Shown one piece after another: positions 35,942 to 45,451 of a stretch of 64,000 nucleotides of DNA (position 1 is its first letter; each line of letters opens with the position of its first letter). Position numbers and translations under genes: made by a program. The notes beneath the pieces were generated by a model. It was not told the DNA's origin and searched no databases. It saw only the letters and a list, made by a program, of their open reading frames with translations. The DNA is taken from assembly GCF_026341515.1 (NCBI RefSeq), contig NZ_JAPEOK010000001.1:7874001-7938000 (forward strand), written 5' to 3'. Source of the stretch: Streptomyces sp. NBC_00878. GTDB taxonomy: Bacteria > Actinomycetota > Actinomycetes > Streptomycetales > Streptomycetaceae.

Positions 35942-36796
35942 CTACTCGTCGTACGGCCGCATGACCGTGAGCATGCTCAGCAGGACCGAGTGGATCCGGC
36001 TCGCGAGTTCGGCGGGGACCTCGACGGCCGTGGCGTTGGCGCCGTCCCGCTCGGCGAGGGTGATGAGGGCGCCGCCGGAGGTGTCCAACCCGCCCTGGTG
36101 GCTCGGTAGTTGGGCCAGTTCCTTGATCAGCCGGGCCACCGACCCCGCGGTGACCTCCTGTTCCGGTGCGGGCAGCGGGCGGTGGCCGTCGTGGCGCAGC
36201 CCCGCCTCGGTGAGATAGCGGGCGACATGCTTGGCCATCAGGTCGATGCCGGGCTCACCGGTCGCGGCCTCGGGATCACGGTCCTGCGGAGCCGACTGGT
36301 AGACGACCCTGCTCCTGCCGCCGGGGCCCGTGTGCCGGACCTGCCAGTCGCTGACCTGCGTCAGCTGAGGGGGAAGCGACCCGGGAGCACCGATGACGAG
36401 CCGGGTGCCGTCGGCGAGGTAGGCGCAGATCAGATGACGGCCTCCGCCGGTGGCCACGACCGCCGGGTCGAGTCCGATGCTTCGCAGCGCGTCCAGAACC
36501 GGTCCGTACGGTGGCTCGCACCGTCGGTTGGAGTGCGCGTAGCCGACAACCTCCCCGACCACGGGCCCGGGGTCGGCCGTCCACTCCAGATACCCGCACT
36601 CGTTGGTACGGGTGCCGAGGAACGTACGGCGCTGCCAGAACAGACGGGGCTCGCTCCCGCTCCGGCTGGGGCCCAGGATCAACTGGTCCCGGGTGCCGGG
36701 CAGGTTGACGACGATCTGGCCCTCCCCGGTCAGCGTGGCGTCCAGCGCGTGGGCCTTCAAGGCGTCGACCAGTGCAGACAGTTCTATCAAGGGCAT
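35942..36796 (-). CDS. Conserved-looking protein of unknown function
   Basis: 284 residues from ATG 36796. GTG 36811 and a TTG at 36790 (with GGAAGGA six bases upstream) are alternatives. Soluble, no signal peptide. Notable segments are LILGPSRSGSEPRLFWQRRTFLGTRTNECGYLEW, GYAHSNRRCEPPYGPVLDALRSIGLDP and GGGRHLICAYLADGTRLVIGAPG. I do not recognise a family. It is probably the first gene of a two-gene unit with the helix-turn-helix protein (62-bp gap). The upstream region is unusually A/T-rich for this chromosome and holds a palindrome. Confidence 0.75.
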   Translation of the reverse strand: MPLIELSALVDALKAHALDATLTGEGQIVVNLPGTRDQLILGPSRSGSEPRLFWQRRTFLGTRTNECGYLEWTADPGPVVGEVVGYAHSNRRCEPPYGPVLDALRSIGLDPAVVATGGGRHLICAYLADGTRLVIGAPGSLPPQLTQVSDWQVRHTGPGGRSRVVYQSAPQDRDPEAATGEPGIDLMAKHVARYLTEAGLRHDGHRPLPAPEQEVTAGSVARLIKELAQLPSHQGGLDTSGGALITLAERDGANATAVEVPAELASRIHSVLLSMLTVMRPYDE

Positions 36797-36831
36797 TCCT
36801 TCCGCGCACACCTAATTGCATAGGTAAATCT

Positions 36832-36846
36832 ATTGAACGTTTCAAT
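36832..36846 (-). promoter_or_regulatory. AT-rich promoter/operator of the 35942-35025 unit
   Basis: ATTGAA-CGT-TTCAAT is an inverted repeat in an A/T-rich patch (36811-36850). On the minus strand TTGAAA, 17 bp, TATGCA is a possible sigma70-type promoter, so the palindrome would cover the -35. Inference only. Confidence 0.5.
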
Positions 36847-36969
36847 GTTCGACCGTGCGTATCCAGTTCGGCCTGTAGGACGGGTAATTGGAGTGGTCGG
36901 TTCCAAGCCGCCCCTGTGAATTACCGTCAAGGATGCTGATGAAATCTCTTTCTTCTCCTTGCAGGCATC

Positions 36970-36978
36970 TTGCTGCAA
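36970..36978 (+). promoter_or_regulatory. MalR-type operator upstream of pullulanase gene
   Basis: TTGCTGCAA, 71 bp before the GTG start, with CTTGCAGG at 36958 on the 5' side and CCTTGCG on the 3' side. It is the same core as at malE (27992) and, with A for T, at the amylase gene (33532). Confidence 0.8.
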
Positions 36979-37049
36979 CCCTTGCGTCGGCGATACGGTC
37001 TCGCCGGGGTCGGACCCGACTGAGCCGTAATCGCAAGGAGTTCCCGCCT

Positions 37050-40000
37050 GTGATACCGAGATGGCCGGCGCCCCCGGCGCGCCGCACCGCCCACGCCGGA
37101 CGGGTCGCGGCCGTCGCCGTGGCCGCCCTCGCCGCGGCGCTCGTCCAGCCCCTCGCCGCGCGCGCCGCGGCCCCGCCCGCGCCCCCGTCGGACGCGGCCC
37201 TGGCCAGGACGCCCGCCCGCAACGACCTCACCCGTGAGCAGTTCTACTTCGTCCTGCCGGACCGTTTCGCCAACGGCGACGCGTCGAACGACAAGGGCGG
37301 CCTCACCGGCTCCCGCCTCGACACCGGGTACGACCCGACCGACAAGGGCTTCTACCAGGGCGGCGACCTCAAGGGCCTGACGAAGAAGCTCGACTACATC
37401 AAGGACCTCGGCACCACCGCCATCTGGATGGCGCCGATCTTCAAGAACCAGCCCGTGCAGGGCACCGGCACGGACGCCTCGGCCGGCTACCACGGCTACT
37501 GGATCACCGACTTCACCCAGGTCGACCCGCACTTCGGCACGAACGCGGATCTGGAGCGGCTGATCGACAAGGCCCACGACAAGGGCATGAAGGTCTTCTT
37601 CGACGTCATCACCAACCACACGGCCGACGTCGTCGACTACGAGGAGAAGTCCTACGGGTACCTCTCCAAGGGCGCCTTCCCGTATCTGACGAAGGACGGC
37701 GAGCCCTTCGACGACGCCGATTACGCCGACGGGACAGCCGGTGAGGCGGACTTCCCGTCCGTGGGCTCCGGCTCCTTCCCGCGTACGCCCGTCGTGGCCG
37801 ACGCGAAGAAGAACGTCAAGGTGCCGTCGTGGCTCAACGACACGTCGATGTACCACAACCGCGGCGACTCGACCTTCGCCGGAGAGAACTCCACATACGG
37901 CGATTTCGGCGGCCTCGACGATCTGTGGACCGAGCGTCCCGAGGTCGTCAGCGGTATGGAGAAGATCTACCAGCGGTGGGTCAGGGACTACGACATCGAC
38001 GGCTTCCGGATCGACACCGTGAAGCACGTCAACACGGAGTTCTGGACCCAGTGGGCCACCGCCCTCGACACGTACGCGGCCGAGCGGGGGCGTGACGACT
38101 TCTTCATGTTCGGCGAGGTGTACTCGGCCGACACGTCGATCACCTCGCCGTACGTCACCCAGGGCCGCCTCGACTCCACGCTGGACTTCCCCTTCCAGGA
38201 CGCGGCACGGGCGTACGCCTCCCAGGGTGGCAGTGCGAAGCGGCTCGCCTCGGTCTTCGGGGACGACTACAAGTACACGACGGACAAGGCCAACGCGTAC
38301 GAGCAGGTCACCTTCCTCGGCAACCACGACATGGGCCGCATCGGCACCTTCCTCAAGCAGGACAACCCGGGGGCGTCCGACGCCGAGTTGGTGAAGAAGG
38401 ACCGGCTCGCGAACGAGCTGATGTTCCTCGGCCGCGGCAACCCGGTCGTCTACTACGGCGACGAGCAGGGCTTCACGGGCGCGGGCGGCGACAAGGACGC
38501 CCGCCAGACCATGTTCGCGTCGAAGACGGCCGACTACCTGGACGACGACCAGCTGGGCACCGACCGCACGCACGCCGAGGACGCGTACGACACGAGTGCA
38601 CCGCTCTACCAGCAGATCAGTGCTCTCGCCAAGCTCCGCAAGGCCAACCCGGCCCTCGCGGACGGCGTCCAGACGGAGCGGTACGCGGCCGACGGCGCCG
38701 GTGTCTACGCCTTCTCCCGGACCGACGCGAAGACCGGCATCGAGTACGTCGTCGCCGTGAACAACGCCGACACGGCGAAGGAGGCGACCTTCGCTACCGG
38801 TTCGGCGGACATGACGTTCCGCGGGATCTACGGCACGGACGGCACCGGCGGTACTGATGGCGCGGACGAGTCCCTCAAGAGCGGCTCCGACACAAAGGTC
38901 ACCGTCACCGTCCCGGCCGGTTCCTCGGTCGTGTTCAAGGCGACGGGCAGGCTCTCACCGCCTGCCGCCAAGCCGACTCTCACGCTGAAGGCCCCTGCCG
39001 AGGGCGCCACCGGCACCGTGGAGATCTCCGCGGATGATGGGGGCACCTCCCGCTCGAGCGAAGCCGAGAGTGGGGGAGGCGGACAGCTCAACCGCGTCGT
39101 CCTCGCCGCCCAGGTCGGCAACGGCAGGTGGAAGACGCTCGGCTCCGCCGACCACGCCCCCTACCGGGTCACCCAGGTCGTCGGCAAGGACGTACCGGCC
39201 GGAACAGCCTTGCGCTACAAGGCGGTTGTGATCGACTCCGCCGGACGTACGGCGAGTGCGACGGCTGCCTCCACCACCGGCACCCCGCCCGCCGAAGAGG
39301 TCCCCACCGCCTCCTCGCGCGAGTACGCGGTCGTCCACTACAAGCGCGAGGACGGCGACTACACCGACTGGCGGCTGTACGCCTGGGGCGACATCGCCGA
39401 CGGCGAGGGCACCACCTGGCCCGAGGGCCACGACTTCATCGGCCGGGACGCGTATGGGGCCTTCGCCTACGTGAAACTGAAGCCCGGCGCGTCGAACGTG
39501 AGCTTCCTCGTCATCGACAAGGACGGCGACAAGGACGTCTCCGCCGACCGCACGATCGACGTCACCAAGACCGGCGAGGTCTGGGTCGAGCAGGGCAAGG
39601 AGGCCGTACGCACGGAGAGGCCGGCCGCCGACTATCCGGCGCCGGACAAGACCAAGGCCGTGCTCCACTACCAGCGGGCCGACGGGAACTACGCCGGCTG
39701 GGGTCTGCACACCTGGACCGGAGCCGCTGACCCCACGGACTGGTCGAAGCCCCTGGAGCCGGTGAAGACTGACGCTTATGGCGCTGTCTTCGAGGTGCCG
39801 CTCACCGAGGGTGCCACCAGCCTCAGTTACATCATCCACAAGGGCGACGAGAAGGACCTGCCCGCCGATCAGTCGCTCGACCTCACGGCGAACGGCCATG
39901 AGGTGTGGCTGTTGAACGGCCAGGAGAAGTACCTCCTGCCGCAGCCCGCGGGCAGCGCCGCCGCGCTCGACCTGACCACCTCCAAGGCGGTCTGGATCGA

Positions 40001-42566
40001 CCGGAACACCGTCGCCTGGAACGGCAACGAGGCCGCCGCGTCGACCCAGTTGCTGTCCTCGCGTGACGGGTCCGTCAAGGCCGAGGACGGCACCCTCACG
40101 AGCGACGACGAGCGCTGGCTACGGCTCGACAAGGCCACGCTCACCGACGCCCAGAAGGCGAAGTTCCCGCACCTCAAGGACTACCAGGCCTGGTCCGTCG
40201 ACCCGCGCGACCGTGATCGCGGCCGGATGCGTGAGGCGCTGCGCGGCCAGCTCGTCGCCTCCCAACGAGCCGCCAATGGTGCCGTGTTGGCGGCCACGGG
40301 CGTACAGATCGCGGGCGTGCTCGACGACCTGTACGGCGATGCGACGAAGGCGGACCTCGGGCCGACGTTCGACAAGGGACGCCCGACGCTCGCCCTTTGG
40401 GCGCCCACCGCGCAGGACGTGAAGCTGGAGATCGGCGACAGGGGCGCCTCGCCGAAGACCGTGCCGATGAAGCGTGACGCAAGCTCGGGCGTCTGGTCCG
40501 TCACCGGCCCCAAGTCCTGGCAGAACAAGGCCTATCGGTACGTCGTGAAGGTGTGGGCGCCCAGCGTCCGCGAGGTCGTCACCAACAAGGTCACCGACCC
40601 CTACTCGGTCGCCCTCACCGCGGACTCCGAGCGCAGTCTCGTCGTCGACCTGGGCGACAAGTCCCTTGCCCCGAGCGGCTGGTCGGGGCTGCGGAAGCCC
40701 AAGGCCGTCCCGCTGAAGGACGCGCAGATCCAGGAGCTGCACGTCCGGGACTTCTCCGTCGACGACAAGACCGTCCCCGCGAAGGACAAGGGCACCTATC
40801 TCGCCTTCACCGACAAGGGCAGCGCGGGCTCTCGGCACCTCAAGAAGCTTGCGGATTCCGGGACTTCGTACGTCCATCTCCTGCCCGTCTTCGACATCGC
40901 CACCATCCCGGAGAAGAAGGCGGACCAGGCGACCGTCGACTGCGACCTCTCCTCCTACGCCGCCGACTCGGAGAAGCAGCAGGAGTGCGTGGCGAAGGTG
41001 GCGGCGAAGGACGCGTACAACTGGGGCTACGACCCGTACCACTTCACGGTGCCGGAGGGTTCGTACGCCACCGACCCCGACGGGACGGGCCGTACGGTCG
41101 AGTTCCGGAAGATGGTCAAGTCGCTGAACGAGGACGGTCTGCGGGTCGTCATGGACGTGGTCTACAACCACACCACCGCGAGCGGCCAGGCAGGCACGAG
41201 CGTGCTCGACAAGGTGGTCCCCGGCTACTACCAGCGCCTCCTCGTCGACGGCAGCGTCGCCACCTCCACGTGCTGTGCCAACACGGCACCCGAGAACGCC
41301 ATGATGGGCAAGCTGGTGGTCGACTCGATCGTCACCTGGGCCAGGGAGTACAAGGTCGACGGCTTCCGCTTCGACCTGATGGGCCACCATCCGAAGGCCA
41401 ACATCCTGGCGGTCAGGAAGGCCCTCGACGCGCTCACCGTCGAGAAGGACGGCGTCGACGGGAAGAAGATCATCCTGTACGGGGAGGGCTGGAACTTCGG
41501 CGAGATCGCGGACGACGCCCGCTTCGTCCAGGCCACCCAGAAGAACATGGCCGGGACCGGCATCGCCACCTTCTCCGACCGGGCCCGTGACGCCGTGCGC
41601 GGCGGCGGCCCGTTCGACGAGGACCCGGGCGTCCAGGGCTTCGCCTCCGGCCTCTACACCGACCCCAACTCCTCGACGGGCAACGGCACTTCGGACGATC
41701 AGAAGGCCCGACTCCTGCACTACCAGGACCTGATCAAGGTCGGGCTGTCCGGCAACCTCGCCACGTACGCCTTCACCGACACGAGCGGCAAGGAGGTCGA
41801 AGGCTCCGAGGTCGACTACAACGGGGCGCCCGCCGGATACGCGGACGCTCCCGGCGACGCCCTCGCGTACGTGGACGCGCACGACAACGAGTCGCTGTTC
41901 GACGCGCTCGCGTTCAAGCTGCCGAAGGGCACCCCGGCCGCCGACCGGGCCCGGATGCAGGTCCTCGCGATGGCCACGGCCGCGCTCTCGCAGGGCCCGG
42001 CGCTGTCCCAGGCGGGTACCGACCTGCTGCGTTCCAAGTCGCTCGACCGCAACTCGTACGACAGCGGTGACTGGTTCAACGCGATCCACTGGGACTGCCG
42101 CGACGGCAACGGCTTCGGACGCGGGCTGCCGATGGCGGCCGACAACGAGTCCAAGTGGCCTTACGCCAAGCCCCTGTTGACGTCCGCGGGCCTCACGGTG
42201 GGCTGTCCGCAGATCGAGGGCGCCTCCGCCGCGTACCGGGATCTGCTGAGGATCCGTACGAGCGAGAGCGTCTTCGGGCTCGGCAGCGCCGCGCAGGTGC
42301 AGTCGAAGCTGTCCTTCCCGCTGTCCGGCGAGGACGAGACGCCCGGGGTGATCACCATGCGACTCGGTGATCTCGTCGTGGTGTTCAACGCGACCCCCGA
42401 GAGGCGGGAGCAGCGGGTCGCCTCCCTGGCCGGGGCGGCGTACACCCTGCACCCGGTGCAGCGGACGGGAGCGGACGCCACCGTGAAGTCCTCTTCGTAC
42501 GATCCGGAATCGGGCAGTTTCGCCGTTCCGGGACGCAGCGTGGCCGTATTCACCCGGACCGCCTGA
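37050..42566 (+). CDS. Secreted bimodular alpha-amylase/pullulanase
   Basis: 1838 residues from GTG 37050, with AAGGAG nine bases upstream. The Sec signal peptide ends near PLAARAAA. The N-terminal GH13 amylase module has catalytic D322 ([10 protein letters not shown]), E356 (MFGEVYS) and D427 (LGNHDMGR). Then come a beta domain, two CBM41/PUD-like modules ([21 protein letters not shown]...; [22 protein letters not shown]...), pullulanase N2/CBM48 regions and a second GH13 module with [18 protein letters not shown]. The second catalytic set is D1442 ([11 protein letters not shown]), E1479 (LYGEGWNF) and D1612 (DAHDNES). Both catalytic sets are complete, so it should cut alpha-1,4 and alpha-1,6 bonds outside the cell. 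A dispersed DNA repeat is inserted in frame at about residues 662-677. Confidence 0.95.
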   Translation: MIPRWPAPPARRTAHAGRVAAVAVAALAAALVQPLAARAAAPPAPPSDAALARTPARNDLTREQFYFVLPDRFANGDASNDKGGLTGSRLDTGYDPTDKGFYQGGDLKGLTKKLDYIKDLGTTAIWMAPIFKNQPVQGTGTDASAGYHGYWITDFTQVDPHFGTNADLERLIDKAHDKGMKVFFDVITNHTADVVDYEEKSYGYLSKGAFPYLTKDGEPFDDADYADGTAGEADFPSVGSGSFPRTPVVADAKKNVKVPSWLNDTSMYHNRGDSTFAGENSTYGDFGGLDDLWTERPEVVSGMEKIYQRWVRDYDIDGFRIDTVKHVNTEFWTQWATALDTYAAERGRDDFFMFGEVYSADTSITSPYVTQGRLDSTLDFPFQDAARAYASQGGSAKRLASVFGDDYKYTTDKANAYEQVTFLGNHDMGRIGTFLKQDNPGASDAELVKKDRLANELMFLGRGNPVVYYGDEQGFTGAGGDKDARQTMFASKTADYLDDDQLGTDRTHAEDAYDTSAPLYQQISALAKLRKANPALADGVQTERYAADGAGVYAFSRTDAKTGIEYVVAVNNADTAKEATFATGSADMTFRGIYGTDGTGGTDGADESLKSGSDTKVTVTVPAGSSVVFKATGRLSPPAAKPTLTLKAPAEGATGTVEISADDGGTSRSSEAESGGGGQLNRVVLAAQVGNGRWKTLGSADHAPYRVTQVVGKDVPAGTALRYKAVVIDSAGRTASATAASTTGTPPAEEVPTASSREYAVVHYKREDGDYTDWRLYAWGDIADGEGTTWPEGHDFIGRDAYGAFAYVKLKPGASNVSFLVIDKDGDKDVSADRTIDVTKTGEVWVEQGKEAVRTERPAADYPAPDKTKAVLHYQRADGNYAGWGLHTWTGAADPTDWSKPLEPVKTDAYGAVFEVPLTEGATSLSYIIHKGDEKDLPADQSLDLTANGHEVWLLNGQEKYLLPQPAGSAAALDLTTSKAVWIDRNTVAWNGNEAAASTQLLSSRDGSVKAEDGTLTSDDERWLRLDKATLTDAQKAKFPHLKDYQAWSVDPRDRDRGRMREALRGQLVASQRAANGAVLAATGVQIAGVLDDLYGDATKADLGPTFDKGRPTLALWAPTAQDVKLEIGDRGASPKTVPMKRDASSGVWSVTGPKSWQNKAYRYVVKVWAPSVREVVTNKVTDPYSVALTADSERSLVVDLGDKSLAPSGWSGLRKPKAVPLKDAQIQELHVRDFSVDDKTVPAKDKGTYLAFTDKGSAGSRHLKKLADSGTSYVHLLPVFDIATIPEKKADQATVDCDLSSYAADSEKQQECVAKVAAKDAYNWGYDPYHFTVPEGSYATDPDGTGRTVEFRKMVKSLNEDGLRVVMDVVYNHTTASGQAGTSVLDKVVPGYYQRLLVDGSVATSTCCANTAPENAMMGKLVVDSIVTWAREYKVDGFRFDLMGHHPKANILAVRKALDALTVEKDGVDGKKIILYGEGWNFGEIADDARFVQATQKNMAGTGIATFSDRARDAVRGGGPFDEDPGVQGFASGLYTDPNSSTGNGTSDDQKARLLHYQDLIKVGLSGNLATYAFTDTSGKEVEGSEVDYNGAPAGYADAPGDALAYVDAHDNESLFDALAFKLPKGTPAADRARMQVLAMATAALSQGPALSQAGTDLLRSKSLDRNSYDSGDWFNAIHWDCRDGNGFGRGLPMAADNESKWPYAKPLLTSAGLTVGCPQIEGASAAYRDLLRIRTSESVFGLGSAAQVQSKLSFPLSGEDETPGVITMRLGDLVVVFNATPERREQRVASLAGAAYTLHPVQRTGADATVKSSSYDPESGSFAVPGRSVAVFTRTA
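39034..39080. repeat. Dispersed repeat, second family (copy 2), inside the pullulanase gene
   Basis: The segment GATGATGGGGGCACCTCCCG, then CTCGAGCGAAGCCGAGAGTG, then GGGGAGG matches the reverse complement of the intergenic copy at 31660-31702. It is translated as [17 protein letters not shown] between the first GH13 module and the following beta module. The length keeps the frame. Confidence 0.9.
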
Positions 42567-42580
42567 CTAGGCATTATTTT

Positions 42581-42615
42581 GGTGGGGCGGAACCCGAACC
42601 CTGTTCCGCCCCACC
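42581..42615. terminator. Terminator hairpin after pullulanase gene
   Basis: A perfect 13-bp stem GGTGGGGCGGAAC / GTTCCGCCCCACC with a 9-nt loop, 14 bp past the pullulanase stop. It would lie inside the next gene if that gene started at GTG 42579, which supports ATG 42639 instead. Confidence 0.85.
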
Positions 42616-42638
42616 ACCGTGCCTCGGGGGCCGCGCAG

Positions 42639-44267
42639 ATGGACGGCAACGCCAACAGGACGCGCACCACCGTGCTGATCGTCGACGACGTGCCGGCCAG
42701 TCGCTACGCCCTGGGGGCGGTGCTCCGCCGCGCCGGCCACCGGATCGTCCCCGTGGCCACCGCGGTCGAGGCGCTCGCCGAACTCGACGTACGGCTGCGC
42801 GCGGGTTCCCTGCCCGATGTGGCCCTCATCGATGTCGGTCTGCCGGACATGAGCGGCTTCGAACTGTGCCGTCGGCTCAAGGCGCAGCCGCCCATGGCCA
42901 CGCTGCCCGTCGTCCACTTCTCCGCCGCGGCCGTGGCACCCGACGACCGGTGCGAGGGCCTGGACACGGGCGGCGAGGCGTATCTGACGGTGCCCGCCGA
43001 ACCCGAGGAGATCCGTGCCGTCGTACGGGCCGCGGTGCGCGCCGCCCAGATGCGCTCCGGCGCCGAGACGCTCGTCCGCCGGCTGACACTGCTGTCCGGG
43101 ACGATCGTCACCGTGCAGGCCGCGCGCAACCTCACGGAACTCGCCGACGCGTCCGCCGAGGGCGCCGCCCGGCTCACCGGCGGCCCGGCCGTCGTCTTCG
43201 TCCTCGGCCCGGACGGCGAGCTGTACTACAGCACGTCCAAGGGCCGGAGCGTCTTCGCCCTGCCGGACGGCCAGGCGCAGGAGGCCGTCGTCCGGCTGAT
43301 CAGAGAGATCAGCCAGGGGCGGTCCGGGGTGTTCCGCACCGTCGTGCCCGCGCCCCTGTGGCCGATGGGCTTCTTCCGGTCCGGCACCCGGGACGACGCC
43401 CGTCTCGTCCTCACCCTGACCCAGGACGGCAAGGCACCGGTGTGTTTCGCGACGCCCCTGCGTGCGCCGCGGCCCGGTGAACCCGAGGACGCCGATCTGG
43501 TCGGCCGCCTCGCCCAGGCCACCGCGCTCGCCGCCGAACCCCTGCTGATGTATCAGGTCGAGCGCCATGTCGCCCTCACCCTCCAGCACAGCTTCCTGCC
43601 CCAGCCGCACCGGCTGCCCGACCTGCCCGGCGTCGATGTGGTGGTGCGTTACGTGCCCGCGTCCCGGCAGACCGAGATCGGCGGCGACTTCTACGCCGCG
43701 CTGCGCACCGACGACGGGGTGCTCACCGCGGTCGGGGACGTCGTCGGGCACTCGCTGGACGCGGCCACCGTCATGGTCGAGATGCGGCACGCCCTGCGCG
43801 CCTACTGCGTCGACGAATCCGATCCGGCGGTACTCGCCGATCGGCTCGACCGGATGCTGCAGCGCTACCACCCCGAGGTGACGGCCACCGTGTGTCTGGT
43901 GCTGGTCGACCCGGGCACCGGGCGCACCCGGATAGCCAACGCCGGCCACATCCCGCCGCTGATCGTCCGCGACTCGGGCAACGCCGAGTACGCCAAGGCC
44001 GCCGGGCCGCTGCTCGGGCTCGGTCTCGGCCTGCCCCGGCAGCCGCCCGTCGAGCTGTTCCTCGACCCCACGGACCGCCTCCTCATGGTCACCGACGGTC
44101 TCATCGAGACCCGCGGTACGGATCTGGCGGTCTCCATGGAGCAACTCCGTACGGCCGCGGCCGAGGCGCCGCCCGGAGTGTCCGCCCTGTGCGACACGCT
44201 CCTGGAGCGGTTCGGCAGGGAACGGGAGGACGACATCGCACTGCTCGCGCTCCGGCTGGAGCCTTAG
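42639..44267 (+). CDS. Receiver-domain PP2C (SpoIIE/RsbU-type) phosphatase
   Basis: 542 residues from ATG 42639. A response-regulator receiver (about 10-125: TVLIVDDVPASRY, phosphoacceptor-like Asp in ALIDVGLPDMSG) is followed by a GAF-like segment (~140-300) and a SpoIIE PP2C phosphatase (~310-540). The phosphatase metal sites are intact: EIGGDFYA, GDVVGHS, LLMVTDGLIETR and REREDDIALLAL. The usual receiver Lys-Pro pair reads TVPAEP, so the Lys is missing. The protein probably dephosphorylates an anti-sigma-factor antagonist, linking a signal to a sigma factor; partners are not encoded nearby. Confidence 0.9.
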   Translation: MDGNANRTRTTVLIVDDVPASRYALGAVLRRAGHRIVPVATAVEALAELDVRLRAGSLPDVALIDVGLPDMSGFELCRRLKAQPPMATLPVVHFSAAAVAPDDRCEGLDTGGEAYLTVPAEPEEIRAVVRAAVRAAQMRSGAETLVRRLTLLSGTIVTVQAARNLTELADASAEGAARLTGGPAVVFVLGPDGELYYSTSKGRSVFALPDGQAQEAVVRLIREISQGRSGVFRTVVPAPLWPMGFFRSGTRDDARLVLTLTQDGKAPVCFATPLRAPRPGEPEDADLVGRLAQATALAAEPLLMYQVERHVALTLQHSFLPQPHRLPDLPGVDVVVRYVPASRQTEIGGDFYAALRTDDGVLTAVGDVVGHSLDAATVMVEMRHALRAYCVDESDPAVLADRLDRMLQRYHPEVTATVCLVLVDPGTGRTRIANAGHIPPLIVRDSGNAEYAKAAGPLLGLGLGLPRQPPVELFLDPTDRLLMVTDGLIETRGTDLAVSMEQLRTAAAEAPPGVSALCDTLLERFGREREDDIALLALRLEP

Positions 44268-44302
44268 GGTGAGCCTGTCGACCCAGAGCAATAGGAGTAC
44301 CC

Positions 44303-44659
44303 GTGCCGCAGATCACCGTTGACTACTCGACGTCGCTCGCCGACGCGTTTGACCGGCAGGGGTTCGCCGGCGCGCTGCATGCGGTGGTGGTGGAGACGGC
44401 TGCCGCGAAGGTTGAGGCGTGCAAGACGCGGTTCCGGCCCGCGGAGGATGTTGTCGTGGGGGCTGAGGTGACCGGGCATGCGCTGGTGCACGTGGGCCTC
44501 GCGCTGTTGGCGGGGCGGGCAGATGAGACCAAGGTGCTGTTGACCGAGCGGGTGCTTGAGCTTGTGCGGGCGTATGTGAAACCGGTTGATGGTGTGGCGT
44601 TGCATGCGTCCGCGGAGGTGCGGGATCTTGATGCGTCGTACCAGAAGTTCGTGGACTGA
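44303..44659 (+). CDS. 5-carboxymethyl-2-hydroxymuconate isomerase-like tautomerase
   Basis: 118 residues from GTG 44303 with AGGAG upstream. The N-terminus MPQITVDYS places proline next to the initiator Met, as needed for the catalytic Pro1 of the tautomerase superfamily. LHAVVVETAAAKVEACKTRF and VHVGLALLAGRADETKVLLTERVLELV match the CHMI family. CHMI acts in homoprotocatechuate degradation, but no other gene of that pathway is here, so the real substrate may differ. Starts 35 bp after the phosphatase gene and ends at a shared terminator. Confidence 0.88.
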   Translation: MPQITVDYSTSLADAFDRQGFAGALHAVVVETAAAKVEACKTRFRPAEDVVVGAEVTGHALVHVGLALLAGRADETKVLLTERVLELVRAYVKPVDGVALHASAEVRDLDASYQKFVD

Positions 44660-44674
44660 CATCCGGTTCGGTTC

Positions 44675-44692
44675 GCGCCCCTGAAGGGGCGC
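44675..44692. terminator. Terminator hairpin (repeat-derived)
   Basis: GCGCCCC-TGAA-GGGGCGC between the convergent isomerase and TetR genes. The surrounding TTCGCGCCCCTGAAGGGGCG is a variant of the dispersed GCGCCCCT repeat seen at 13333, 25343 and 31509. Confidence 0.7.
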
Positions 44693-44698
44693 CCCCGC

Positions 44699-45388
44699 CT
44701 ACGACGCCAGTGAGACCAAGCGGCCCATCAAGTCCGTGAACGGGCCCTCCGCTGGTTCGTTTGCCAGCATGTGGCGTAGGAGGTCGGCCATTTCGGGGTC
44801 GTAGGCCGCGCTCACTGCCGTGAGGGCCGCGAAGTCGTGGACGAGTTGGGCCTCCAGTTCCGCGCGCGGGATCCGGCGGCCGTCCAGCCAGATCAGGGCG
44901 GTCGACTCGGCCAGGGAGATCCACGAGCGGATGACCAACTCGAGGCGCGCGGGCGGCCGTTCGATCCGCAGATGGGCCAGGATCTGGAGGTACGCGGCCT
45001 GCCGTACGCCGTCGACGAGGGCGTTCGTGTTGCTGGAGCCGACCGCCGGGCCGCCGCGCATCAGGGCCGAGAAACCCGGCCCGTGCTCGTCGACGAAGTC
45101 GAAGTACCGCCGCATGACGCGCAGCAGCCGCGCGCCCAGCGGGCCCTCCTGAGGCTCGACGAAACGTTCCGTCAGATCGTCCGAGGCGCGCTTCAACGCG
45201 GCCTCGTACAGGCTGAGTTTGCCGGGGAAGTAGTGGTAGACCAGCGGCCGCGAGATGCCCGCCGCGGACGCTATCTCGTCGATGGAGACGTCGTTCGGCG
45301 AGCGTCGGCTGAACAGGTCGAGGGCGACGCCGATCAACTGCTGCCGCCGCTCCTCGACACCCATTCTGCGGCGTACCCCGGTTGTCAT
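44699..45388 (-). CDS. TetR family transcriptional regulator
   Basis: 229 residues. Helix-turn-helix: VSIDEIASAAGISRPLVYHYFPGKLSLYEAALKRA. The ligand domain is TetR_C-like (MRRYFDFVDEHGPGFSALMRGGP). On the minus strand TAAGGT lies 6 nt before the ATG, so the mRNA is probably leaderless, with CCGATCGG (45401-45408) next to it as a possible autoregulatory site. No adjacent transporter gene; target unknown. Confidence 0.9.
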   Translation of the reverse strand: MTTGVRRRMGVEERRQQLIGVALDLFSRRSPNDVSIDEIASAAGISRPLVYHYFPGKLSLYEAALKRASDDLTERFVEPQEGPLGARLLRVMRRYFDFVDEHGPGFSALMRGGPAVGSSNTNALVDGVRQAAYLQILAHLRIERPPARLELVIRSWISLAESTALIWLDGRRIPRAELEAQLVHDFAALTAVSAAYDPEMADLLRHMLANEPAEGPFTDLMGRLVSLAS

Positions 45389-45451
45389 ACGAACACCTTA
45401 CCGATCGGATCCGGCCGGGAATGGGCCGGTCCAGTACGGTGTTCGCCCGTC

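Noticed and set aside
36888..37049. N-terminal extension of the pullulanase to 36888
   Set aside because: It would translate through the MalR-type operator and place the signal peptide 50 residues inside; GTG 37050 has AAGGAG.
40119..42452. 777-codon minus-strand frame opposite the pullulanase gene
   Set aside because: Shadow of the pullulanase reading frame; no ribosome site or motif.
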